Assembly (NCBI GenBank): GCA_036227345.1
Contig: CP109468.1
Span: forward strand, 62,001-126,000
Reading direction: 5' to 3'
DNA from: Streptomyces sp. NBC_01463
GTDB taxonomy: Bacteria; Actinomycetota; Actinomycetes; Streptomycetales; Streptomycetaceae
Length of the DNA: 64,000 nucleotides
Shown: one piece after another, positions 16,202 through 23,809 of the stretch
Position numbering within the stretch: the stretch's first letter is position 1
Layout of the letters: each line of letters begins with the position of its first letter
Position numbers and translations under genes: made by a program
Notes under the pieces: generated by a model
The model's input: only the letters and a program-made list of their open reading frames with translations
What the model was told of the DNA's origin: nothing
Database searches by the model: none

Positions 16202-17413
16202 TCAGCCTCCGGCCATGGCAGGCAGGGCGGTGAGGGTGACGTCGCCGGTGAGGACGGTGTCCAGGCCGTCGAGGTGGCGGACGTTGTCCTGGGCGAGGTA
16301 GATGTTCGTCCAGGACACGAGGTGGCCGTCAGGTGACAGGATGCGGGGCGCGAGGACCGGGTGGGTCTGCGTCAGCCACTGGAGGGCGGTTCTGACCGAG
16401 TCGGCCCGGCACTGCAGGGTGGAGGCGCCAGGGATCAGAGACGTCCAGGCGGCCGGGACCTCGAAGCGCACCGTGGCCTGGTTCTCGATGACCGAGCGCA
16501 TGTCGGCGACCGTGGCGCGGATGCCTTCTTCCAGCGGTGTGCGGGGCTCCCAGCCCAATGTGTCCCGGGCGAGGGTGATGTCGGGGCAGCGGGCGGCGCC
16601 GCCCGTTTGGCCGGGCTGGCCCAGCACAACCGTGCCGGTTCCGACCGCGGAGACCACGAGTTCGGCCAGGGTGCCGATCTCCGTGCCCTCGCAGGCTCCA
16701 AGGTTGATCGGGCCCGGGGCGTCCGACTCCATCATGGCGATCAGGCCCTGCACGAAGTCGGAGACGTAGCAGAGGCTGCGGATCGTGTCCGGACCGTTCA
16801 CGACGAGGTCCTGGCCGGTCAGGGCAGCTGCAGCGAACGCTGCGACAACGCGTTTGTCGGAGGGCAGCATCCCCGGGCCGTAGACGTTGAAGGGCCGGAT
16901 GATCCCGGTGTTCACGTCGAATTCGCGGCGGTAGGCCACGGTCATCGCCTCAAGGAACCGCTTGGCCTCCTGGTAGCCGGACATGGGTCCGACGGGGTCC
17001 ACGTTCCCGGTGTACGTCTCGGTCTGCGGATGGACCAGCGGTTCGCCGTAGACCTCGGCTGAGGACATGACCACGATCCGGGCCTTGTTCCGCCGGGCGA
17101 TTTCGAGAGCATTCACGGTTCCGGCCGAGCCCGCGAGCAGGGTTCGTACCGGATGGTTGCGTACATGGGACGGGCCGATCGGGCTGGCCAGGTGCATGAC
17201 CGCACTCACCGGGAGTTCCCAGTCGAGCGGGACGGTGATGTCGTGCTCGATCAGGGTGAACCGGTTGTGCTGACGCAGTCCGGCGAGCGCCGGTAAGCGG
17301 CCCGCGCTCAGGCTGTCGACTGCCGTGACGTGCGCTCCGCGTTCCAGCAGCGCCGTACACAGGTGCGTGCCGATGAACCCGGCCCCGCCGGTGACCAGAA
17401 CGTGCTCAGGCAT
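16202..17413 (-). CDS. NAD-dependent epimerase/dehydratase fused to a MoaD/ThiS sulfur-carrier domain
   Basis: 403 residues in two parts. Residues 1 to about 310 form an extended SDR: TGGAGFIGTHL at the N-terminus, MSSAEVYGEP, a YQEAK active-site pair, RPFNVYGPG and VSDFVQGL. Residues about 316-403 form a ubiquitin-like beta-grasp domain of MoaD type: VRFEVPAAW, VRTALQWLTQTHPVLAPRIL, NIYLAQDNVRHLDGLDTVL, and the terminus ALPAMAGG. MoaD/ThiS carriers end in Gly-Gly, which is adenylated and thiocarboxylated by an E1-like enzyme to donate sulfur; here the Gly-Gly is the extreme C-terminus. ATG 17413 follows GGAGGAAT. The fusion suggests sulfur is delivered to a nucleotide sugar bound by the same protein (inference). 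Confidence 0.9.
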   Translation of the reverse strand: MPEHVLVTGGAGFIGTHLCTALLERGAHVTAVDSLSAGRLPALAGLRQHNRFTLIEHDITVPLDWELPVSAVMHLASPIGPSHVRNHPVRTLLAGSAGTVNALEIARRNKARIVVMSSAEVYGEPLVHPQTETYTGNVDPVGPMSGYQEAKRFLEAMTVAYRREFDVNTGIIRPFNVYGPGMLPSDKRVVAAFAAAALTGQDLVVNGPDTIRSLCYVSDFVQGLIAMMESDAPGPINLGACEGTEIGTLAELVVSAVGTGTVVLGQPGQTGGAARCPDITLARDTLGWEPRTPLEEGIRATVADMRSVIENQATVRFEVPAAWTSLIPGASTLQCRADSVRTALQWLTQTHPVLAPRILSPDGHLVSWTNIYLAQDNVRHLDGLDTVLTGDVTLTALPAMAGG

Positions 17414-17531
17414 GGATTCCTCCGTGGGTTGGTCCGCCGAATGTCGGACGTTTTTGCGGTCCGGCGGAGGGGGCGAAGCCAACCCCTGGGAACAGGGGCT
17501 GACTCTGCCCGCCTCCGCACTGGACGTGTGA

Positions 17532-17578
17532 CCTGTCCGGTGACCAGGGCCGGGTGTTCTTCCGGGTCACCGGACAGG
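17532..17578 (-). terminator. 14-bp perfect inverted repeat between two minus-strand genes
   Basis: Arms 17532-17545 and 17565-17578 pair perfectly over a 19-nt loop. It lies just behind the small membrane-peptide gene (stop at 17597) and 119 bp before the epimerase-fusion start. Most simply it terminates the upstream pair and separates it from the cassette; an operator role is possible. Confidence 0.6.
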
Positions 17579-17596
17579 AGTCGTGGGGTCATGACG

Positions 17597-17746
17597 TCAG
17601 TGGGCCCGCCCGCGCGCGCACTCGGCCGCGCAGACGAACGTCACGATGAAGGCGCCGAAGGTGATGGCCTGCCAGACGCGGTGGGACCTCAGCCACCGGG
17701 GTGTCAGGCCCCCCGCTCGCGACGGCGGCCGTTTGGGCCCAGTCAT
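17597..17746 (-). CDS. 49-residue single-helix membrane peptide coupled to an ATP-binding protein
   Basis: A short gene starting at an ATG (17744-17746) that overlaps the TGA of the upstream ATP-binding protein (ATGA). The sequence has a basic proline-rich start (MTGPKRPPSRAGG), a basic patch (RWLRSHRVW), one membrane helix (AITFGAFIVTFVCAA) and a polar tail. No family recognised. The overlap with an anti-sigma-like gene suggests a membrane partner or anchor for it (inference). A perfect hairpin follows 19 bp after the stop. Confidence 0.55.
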   Translation of the reverse strand: MTGPKRPPSRAGGLTPRWLRSHRVWQAITFGAFIVTFVCAAECARGRAH

Positions 17747-18327
17747 GTGGCGGACCGGCCGCTCTCCTGACGTGCCGGGAGGCGCTCATGCGGCACCGGC
17801 CGCAGGCGGGCGGCCGCGGTCCTGCTCTGGGCCCCGCTGGTGATGGTGGCGGGTCGTGGAGCGTCGGGGAGACCGCGGCGAAGAGGAAGGGTGCACCAGG
17901 TGCACGTGCCGTCATTGCTCACGCCCCAGGCGGCGGCCAGGGCGTCTACGAGATGCAGGCCGCGGCCGTCCTCGGCGTCCGGGTTCACGGGCCGCACTTC
18001 GGGGGCTGCCGGGTTGCCGTCAGCCACTTCGATCACGAAGTGGCTGACGGAGAAGTACAGACGCACCCGGATGTCGCCCCGGCCGTGCTGGAAGGCGTTC
18101 GTGACGATTTCGCTGATCAGGAGTTCAGCCGCCTCCGTCAGGTAGGGGTGACCCCACGCCTTCAGCGACGCCCGGATGATCCGCCGGAACCGCCGTGGCC
18201 AGACCGCTTCTGCTGCCGAGAGACCACTCGTGGAGTCGGCAGAGGTCCGCCCGACCGCCATGTCGAGGCCTATGCGGACAGCGCGAGGCCCAGTGCTCGT
18301 CTGTACAGCCGTCTCGGTGGTCAGCAT
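17743..18327 (-). CDS. ATP-binding anti-sigma-factor-like protein (HATPase_c)
   Basis: A 194-residue soluble protein of the RsbW/SpoIIAB-like GHKL ATPase class common in Streptomyces. The N-box LLISEIVTNAFQHG lies near residues 68-81, followed by VIEVADGNPAAP (G1) and EDGRGLHLVDALAAAWG (G2). A disordered basic tail follows. Such proteins bind partner sigma factors or act as orphan kinases of anti-anti-sigma factors. It is divergent from the XRE regulator at 18640 and translationally coupled to the small membrane peptide. Confidence 0.88.
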   Translation of the reverse strand: MLTTETAVQTSTGPRAVRIGLDMAVGRTSADSTSGLSAAEAVWPRRFRRIIRASLKAWGHPYLTEAAELLISEIVTNAFQHGRGDIRVRLYFSVSHFVIEVADGNPAAPEVRPVNPDAEDGRGLHLVDALAAAWGVSNDGTCTWCTLPLRRGLPDAPRPATITSGAQSRTAAARLRPVPHERLPARQESGRSAT

Positions 18328-18639
18328 GCTGAGCCCTTCATCGGTGGGTCCTCAGAGCGATGCGGCATATCCGGGAGTGCCAGTCGCGATCGGCTGCACA
18401 GCGGCCCGGGTCGCTTTTCTGAGCCTCGGGAGGTGACCGGCCCCGACGGGGGTGACAGGGCCGGCCGCTCCTTGTGCCGCCGGTCCGGAGCAGGCTCGGC
18501 GGCTGCTATCAGTCAACGAGCCGAGAGAGGAAGGTGACAGGAAGAGTTCCGAGTTCGCGCCACCCCCCAACCGGAAGACTTTGCCTCTGCGTTACACAGC
18601 GCCTGGTCGGCAGCGTGCCGGCGGCGCTACTTTCAGTGG
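18328..18639. promoter_or_regulatory. Divergent promoter region between ATP-binding and XRE genes
   Basis: 312 bp with no gene. A 7-bp perfect inverted repeat (18437-18443 with 18458-18464) lies near the middle. TACTTT at 18628-18633 ends 6 nt before the ATG at 18640, and no ribosome site is seen, so the plus-strand gene may be transcribed as a leaderless mRNA; no matching -35 is evident. Confidence 0.35.
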
Positions 18640-19896
18640 ATGGAAGCGAACCTGGCCCTCAAGGGCCAGATGGATCAACTGGGACTCAAGCAAGAAGAGT
18701 TGGCGAGCCTGCTCAACAAGGCGCTGCAGGAAATCACCGGCCGCCCGGGGGACATGTCGTCGCGCACCGTACGGAACCTGCTCAACGGGTCGAGCCGTCG
18801 CCCGATCGGACGCACTTGCGCCGCACTTGAGCGTGTGTTCGGCTGCCCCGTGGCCGACTTAGGGTTCAGCGCGCCCAGCTCCATGCAACGCCCCCCGGAG
18901 GACCCCGTGCTGCGTCGAACATTCACTCTGGCCGCCGCTGGAGGAGCGGCCGCGGCCGCCGCCCCCGCCCTCAGACAACGCCGGTCCGTGGGCATGACCG
19001 ACGTGGCCCGCGCCTCGGCCGCCATGGATGCCCTGGTGGAAGCCGACGACCGTACAGGCGGCCACTCATCCCTGGCGGCCCGAGCACTCAAAGAGCGCAA
19101 CAAACTGCTGGAACTCCAGCAGCGCAACGCCAGCGATCGAGTCCGCCGCGCCATCTACGCACTCGCCACCGAGTACACCAACGTCGCTGCCTGGTCCTTC
19201 ATCGACCTGCGCGACCTGGACTCGGCCCGGGAGCACCTGCAGGAATCATCGACGTTCGCCGGTCTGTCCCAGGACCCAGCCGTCGCGATGCATGTGTGGA
19301 TCCTCATGGCCATGCGTGCCTACCAGACGAAGAACCGGCCGGAGGAACTCGCCGCGGCCCAGGCCGCCGAGGCATCCGCCGCGGCCCGCAGCGATCCGCT
19401 GTTCGCCTCCATGGGGCGCGTGCGCGTCGCCCTGGCCTACTCCTCCATGGGGGAACACACGGCCGCCCGGCGGGCGCTGGACTCGGCCCAGAACAGCCTC
19501 CGCAAGGCACCGGACGCGGAGCGGCCGCGCTGGACCGCGTTCTACCAGCCGGCGGAGCTCAACCACCTCGCGGCCAGCATCCTGAACAAGCAGGGGGAAT
19601 CCGCCACCGCCGAGGCGATGGCCCACCGCGCCCTCGCCTCGCTGCCATCGGAGTTCCAGCGCAACCGCGCGATGGTCACCTGCGAGCTCGCTTTCGCCCA
19701 GCTGCGGCAGGGCGAGCCCGAACAGGCCACGGACACCGCCGCCAGCGTCTTCGCCATCATGGACGGCTCCCCGCTCCCCGGACGGATGCGGTCCCTCATC
19801 GGCGATTTCCACCGGGACCTGTTCCGGCTGGCACCGTCCACCAAGTACGCCCGCGACTGGGCAGACCGCATGCGAGATGAATGGAGTCAAGCGTGA
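18640..19896 (+). CDS. XRE-type regulator with TPR-like sensor domain
   Basis: 418 residues. A helix-turn-helix lies at residues about 10-60 (MDQLGLKQEELASLLNKAL, then SSRTVRNLLNGSSRRP). A twin-arginine-like hydrophobic linker follows (LRRTFTLAAAGGAAAAAAPAL, residues about 88-108), and then helical repeats of TPR type up to the C-terminus (ALAYSSMGEHTAARRALDSA; AEAMAHRALASLPSEF; AFAQLRQGEPEQATDTA). Streptomyces has many such regulators, thought to sense peptides or metabolites through the TPR part. It is coupled to a GNAT acetyltransferase by a GTGA overlap. Confidence 0.85.
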   Translation: MEANLALKGQMDQLGLKQEELASLLNKALQEITGRPGDMSSRTVRNLLNGSSRRPIGRTCAALERVFGCPVADLGFSAPSSMQRPPEDPVLRRTFTLAAAGGAAAAAAPALRQRRSVGMTDVARASAAMDALVEADDRTGGHSSLAARALKERNKLLELQQRNASDRVRRAIYALATEYTNVAAWSFIDLRDLDSAREHLQESSTFAGLSQDPAVAMHVWILMAMRAYQTKNRPEELAAAQAAEASAAARSDPLFASMGRVRVALAYSSMGEHTAARRALDSAQNSLRKAPDAERPRWTAFYQPAELNHLAASILNKQGESATAEAMAHRALASLPSEFQRNRAMVTCELAFAQLRQGEPEQATDTAASVFAIMDGSPLPGRMRSLIGDFHRDLFRLAPSTKYARDWADRMRDEWSQA

Positions 19897-20420
19897 ACAG
19901 GGTGATCGACTTGCGGCACTACGCCAACGGCAGCCTCCCCGAAGGCTTCAGGCAGATGCTGATCGATGTGCACGCCGATTCCTACGCCGCGGCGATGGAC
20001 GAGGAGTTCAACCAGAAGTTCCCCTGGTTCGTCGACCACTGGTCGGGCATGGACGGCTTCACGTGCGTCGTCGCCTACGACAACGGCGAGCCGACCGGCT
20101 TCGCCTACGGTGCCCCACTCCAGCCGGGCCGGGAGTGGTGGCGCTCCACCGGGTACAAGCCCGCCGGCGGGCAGGACTCGACCTACGCCGTCTCCGAGGT
20201 CATGGTGCGTCCCCAGTGGCGAAAGCAGGGAGTTTCCAGTCAGCTGCACGACGCGCTCCTGAAGGAGCGCGGCGAGGACCTAGCCGTCCTCCTAGTCGAC
20301 GTCGCCCACCCGAAGGTCCAACAGCTCTACGAGGGATGGGCCTACGTGAAGGCCGGTGAGCAACGGCCCTTCGCCGACTCCCCGCTCTACGCGGTCATGG
20401 TGAAGACCTTGCAGGTCTGA
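19893..20420 (+). CDS. GNAT-family N-acetyltransferase
   Basis: 175 residues. The acetyl-CoA-binding motif A is AVSEVMVRPQWRKQGVSSQL, with the R/Q-x-x-G-x pattern at RKQGVS. A motif B-like segment LAVLLVDVAHPKVQQLYEGWAYVKAG precedes the closing strand YAVMVKTL. GTG 19893 overlaps the stop of the XRE-TPR gene and has GGAG 6 nt upstream; ATG 19881 is an alternative. The pairing suggests the regulator controls, or is modified by, the acetyltransferase (inference); the substrate is unknown. Confidence 0.85.
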   Translation: MNRVIDLRHYANGSLPEGFRQMLIDVHADSYAAAMDEEFNQKFPWFVDHWSGMDGFTCVVAYDNGEPTGFAYGAPLQPGREWWRSTGYKPAGGQDSTYAVSEVMVRPQWRKQGVSSQLHDALLKERGEDLAVLLVDVAHPKVQQLYEGWAYVKAGEQRPFADSPLYAVMVKTLQV

Positions 20421-20539
20421 TTCGCCACTCCCTGGTAGGACGCAATCCGAGACCGCTCCGTCGGCCTCCGGGCGGCGGTGGAAGAGCACCGTCTCCAGAA
20501 CTTGCTGCGGTACTGACTGCACAGACCCGTTGCCGTCCA

Positions 20540-20636
20540 TCACTCACACGGTCACGCGCACTCAATAGCCTCACGTCACCTCCGGCCCGGCTGGATCAGC
20601 AATCAACTCCTCAGCATTTTCACTCACACGGTCACG
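20540..20636 (+). repeat. 17-bp direct repeat upstream of the coupling-protein operon
   Basis: TCACTCACACGGTCACG occurs identically at 20540-20556 and 20620-20636, 80 bp apart centre to centre. The second copy is about 65 bp before the first gene of the downstream transfer operon. The rest of 20421-20702 has no gene. Likely regulator-binding sites. Confidence 0.55.
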
Positions 20637-20702
20637 TTCTGGGCCCTGGCGCTCCTTGGGGTTTCAGATGGGTGGCACGAGGCCGCCCGGGCTCTGACGG
20701 GA

Positions 20703-21050
20703 GTGCCGGTGACGTCCACACGAAATGCCCCATCGCCGCGGGATGCGGCGGTGGTCTTGCTGGTGGAGTGGTGCGGCTGGGTCGCCGCGGCAGTCTTCTG
20801 CGTGGGCTGCGTTCATGGCTGGTGGTGGGGTGGTGATCTGCAGGGTCTGCCGTTCATGGGGAATTCGGCAGCGCATGCCGCAGCGGGCCTTCACTGCCGG
20901 CCGTGGGCGCGGGTCCTGGCGGTGGCGCTTGGTGGCCTAGTCGTGCGTCTGGGGTGGCGGAGTGCCGCGCACCAGGTGTTCGCCGATCGAGCGGCGTGGG
21001 TGGAGCGTCGCCGGGCGTCCCGGTTTCGTCTGTCGCAGGGCGGCTGCTGA
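20703..21050 (+). CDS. Small membrane protein preceding the coupling ATPase
   Basis: 115 residues with a membrane helix (VVLLVEWCGWVAAAVFCVGCVHGWWW) and a second hydrophobic stretch (WARVLAVALGGLVVRLGW), ending in an Arg-rich tail. GTG 20703 or GTG 20709 can serve as start; the second has GGGAG at better spacing. Its TGA overlaps the ATG of the VirD4-like gene. No family recognised; its place suggests a membrane partner of the coupling protein. Confidence 0.65.
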   Translation: MPVTSTRNAPSPRDAAVVLLVEWCGWVAAAVFCVGCVHGWWWGGDLQGLPFMGNSAAHAAAGLHCRPWARVLAVALGGLVVRLGWRSAAHQVFADRAAWVERRRASRFRLSQGGC

Positions 21051-23809
21051 TGGGCGACATCGTCACGTCCGTGTTTTCGTCCGTCGTATCCGCTGACGTG
21101 CCGAGTGCGCGGGTGCTGCACGAGGTGGCCTGGTGGCTGGGCTGGGTCGGCGGGGTGGGCGGGGTCGTGCTGGGCGGGGCCGTCCTCTGGTGGCGGCGGC
21201 GGGCCGGCCGGCTGCTCAGAACGCGGACGGCGGTCGAACTGGTGCCGTCCCAGAGCTTTGATCCGTCGCCGCAGGACATGGGACCGCACGCAGCGCGGCT
21301 CGCACGCGCCTCGCAGACCACCGAGTGGACACCTCGGCGAGTGCAGGGAATGCGACTGCGACATGGCAGCGACCGGCAGGGGCGTCTGGTGCTGCAGCTG
21401 GAGGGGCCGGCGACGTCGGCCGCGCTGATGCTGCTGCCGTCGATGCCGGGCGTTCAGGTCCGCAGCCATCGGAAGGGCCGCGGCCACGACCCAGTCGAGC
21501 GCATCACTTTTGAGGGGGCTCCTCCCCTGCCCCGGCCTGCGGCGAGCGAGCGTGTGCAGCTGGCCAAGAGCGGTGTGGAGGCGGCTTCGGGCGGGCCCGA
21601 GGCCTTGTATGTGGCGCGTGCCGAGCTGGTCCTGGCGCGCCCCGATCACAAGCGGCTGACCCCGGCCGCGCTGGATCCGGATCCGCTGCAGGTTCTCGCG
21701 GACGCGTGCGCGCAGGTCGATCCCGAGCGCGGGGAGCAGGCCGAGCTGGTTGTCGATGTCGTTCCGGTGGCGAGCCGGCGGGTGGCCGCGTGGCGGCGCC
21801 GCCTGGTGCGCCGGGCCGAGCAGCGCGGTCCGTCCGCGTATGGCGAAAGCATCGGTGCGGGCCGGCGCGGCGGATCGTGGGTGTCGACGCTGGCCGAAGG
21901 GCTCAACGGCGGCAAGCCGCTCTCCTCCAGGTCCCGGCCGTTGCCGCGGCAGAAGGACCTGGCCGATGGCGTGGGAAAGTTCCTGCCCGGGGTAGACGCA
22001 CAGGTCTTCGCCGTGCAGATCCTGGTACGGGTGACCGGGACACACCCGGCGCGAGCGCAGGCTCGCCTCCACCAGGTGATGGCCGTCATGGACGCCTGGT
22101 CCGGCGAGAACTGGTGGCGGCCCGTCGGACCCCGGCGGACCGGGTGGCGGCCCTACAGCAGTGTGTGGTGGCGCCGCCGTTCCTTCGATCGCCGCTACGC
22201 CACCGGTGAATTCGCCCCGGCGCGCCGACAGTGGGTCACCAGCGAGGAACTGGCCGCGCTGTTGCGGCCGGCGACCGTGAACTGCACCGCGCAGAACGTC
22301 GTACGCACGGGCGGTACGCTCGCCCCCGCGCCGCGCGCGTTGCCGACCTGGACAGGGCAGGCCGGGGTGGTACCGCTGGGGCGGGTCACCGAGGCCGACG
22401 GCCGTACCCGTCTTGGGTGCCTTCCGCAGGCTGAGGTCTTGTTCGGGGCGTCGTTCGGCAAATCCGGTTTCGGCAAGAGCGAGCTGGCGTTGCTGCAGGC
22501 CATCACGCTCGCCTACGGCGGGCTAGGTGCGTGGTTCCTCGATCCGCACGGTGCCGCAATCAAGCGGGCGTTGCCGTACCTGACGCACCCCCGGGTCATC
22601 GGCCGTGTGCAGCTGATCGACCTGAGCGTGAAGACTCCGGGCGCGATGGTCGCGGCGTGGAATCCGCTGTCGATGGAGGGCCGGGCCGCTGAGGAGATCC
22701 AGGACGTCATCGGCGCGGTGGTGGCCGGTCTCGCGGCGGCGCAGGGCTGGGGCGACGGGGCGCCGCGAGCGCGGGCGATCCTCTCGCACGCGGTGGAGAT
22801 CCTCGCGCACCTCGCGTACATGATGTGCCAGCGCGGGCGCCCTGACCTGCAACCCACCCTGTTCACGATCCCGCGCCTGCTGTCGGATGAGGAGTGGCGC
22901 GAGAGCGTCCTGGCTCAGATGCCGCTGAAGCTGCAGCAGTTCTGGCGCACCACATTCCCCAAGTACGAGGGATCGGCGGTGCCGGTGGTCACCCAGACCA
23001 TCGAGCAGCTGGCCACGTCCATCTCGCTGCGGGCGTTCCTCGGCCAGCCGCGCTCCACGTACGACGCGCGTCAGGCGATGGACGAGCGGCAGATCGTGCT
23101 GCTGCGCTGCTCCGGCACGGGCAGCGGTGACCAGATCATCACGTCGTTGTTGCTGTTCGACCTGTTCCGTGCCGGGTGCTCCCGTGAGGGCATCGACCCT
23201 GATCTGCTCGCCACGCTGTTCGCGTTCGCCGACGAGCTCCGAGCGATCGACGGTGCCGCCCGCGGCTACATCGCGGCGATCCTTGAGCAGCTGCGCAAGT
23301 ACGAGGTGCGGCTGATGGCGATGACGCAGATGGCGATGCGGCTGTCGGAGGAGACCCGGCTCGCGCTGATGCAGAACCAGTCGCTCCTCTCTGCCGCGGC
23401 GGCCGACATCGACGAGGCCACCTTCCTGGCAAAGCGTCTGCCGGGCGCGGATGCGCTGACGCTGACCGAGCAGCCGAAGTGGCACTACGCGGTACGAGCC
23501 ACCCTGGGCGGCCGCCCGACCACCACGTTCCAGGTCGCGGGCGTCCCGGTCCACGAAGTCCTCGCTCACTACCACCACCCCGAGCGTCTCCCCCTGCTGC
23601 ACAAGGCCATGGACACCGCCCTGCGGCGCCGCCCGGTGCGCACGGTCCTGGCCGACCTGGACGGAAGCGACGACGGGCGCAGGCCGGGGCGGGACGACCG
23701 CATCCTCGCCGAGCTCGGCCGCCGTCCCCAGCCTCCCAAGGCGGAGACCGACAACGATTCCGATCCCGACGGCTGCTGGCCCGATGCCGGCTCCAGTGAG
23801 GTGGCCTGA
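21050..23809 (+). CDS. VirD4/TraG-like type IV coupling ATPase
   Basis: 919 residues. One membrane helix near residues 20-45 (WWLGWVGGVGGVVLGGAVLWW) is followed by a large soluble region and a RecA-like motor domain. Walker A is GKSGFGKSE near residue 470, followed by GAWFLDPHG; Walker B is LFAFADELRAID near residue 725. Further coupling-protein landmarks are IAAILEQLRKYEVRLMAMTQ (sensor) and LMQNQSLLSAAA. It would hand DNA or protein substrate to the VirB-like channel encoded at 5.2-13.8 kb. The TGATG overlap with both neighbours shows one operon. Conjugation in many Streptomyces plasmids uses a single FtsK-like TraB; this protein is of the other, T4SS-linked kind. Confidence 0.9.
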   Translation: MGDIVTSVFSSVVSADVPSARVLHEVAWWLGWVGGVGGVVLGGAVLWWRRRAGRLLRTRTAVELVPSQSFDPSPQDMGPHAARLARASQTTEWTPRRVQGMRLRHGSDRQGRLVLQLEGPATSAALMLLPSMPGVQVRSHRKGRGHDPVERITFEGAPPLPRPAASERVQLAKSGVEAASGGPEALYVARAELVLARPDHKRLTPAALDPDPLQVLADACAQVDPERGEQAELVVDVVPVASRRVAAWRRRLVRRAEQRGPSAYGESIGAGRRGGSWVSTLAEGLNGGKPLSSRSRPLPRQKDLADGVGKFLPGVDAQVFAVQILVRVTGTHPARAQARLHQVMAVMDAWSGENWWRPVGPRRTGWRPYSSVWWRRRSFDRRYATGEFAPARRQWVTSEELAALLRPATVNCTAQNVVRTGGTLAPAPRALPTWTGQAGVVPLGRVTEADGRTRLGCLPQAEVLFGASFGKSGFGKSELALLQAITLAYGGLGAWFLDPHGAAIKRALPYLTHPRVIGRVQLIDLSVKTPGAMVAAWNPLSMEGRAAEEIQDVIGAVVAGLAAAQGWGDGAPRARAILSHAVEILAHLAYMMCQRGRPDLQPTLFTIPRLLSDEEWRESVLAQMPLKLQQFWRTTFPKYEGSAVPVVTQTIEQLATSISLRAFLGQPRSTYDARQAMDERQIVLLRCSGTGSGDQIITSLLLFDLFRAGCSREGIDPDLLATLFAFADELRAIDGAARGYIAAILEQLRKYEVRLMAMTQMAMRLSEETRLALMQNQSLLSAAAADIDEATFLAKRLPGADALTLTEQPKWHYAVRATLGGRPTTTFQVAGVPVHEVLAHYHHPERLPLLHKAMDTALRRRPVRTVLADLDGSDDGRRPGRDDRILAELGRRPQPPKAETDNDSDPDGCWPDAGSSEVA

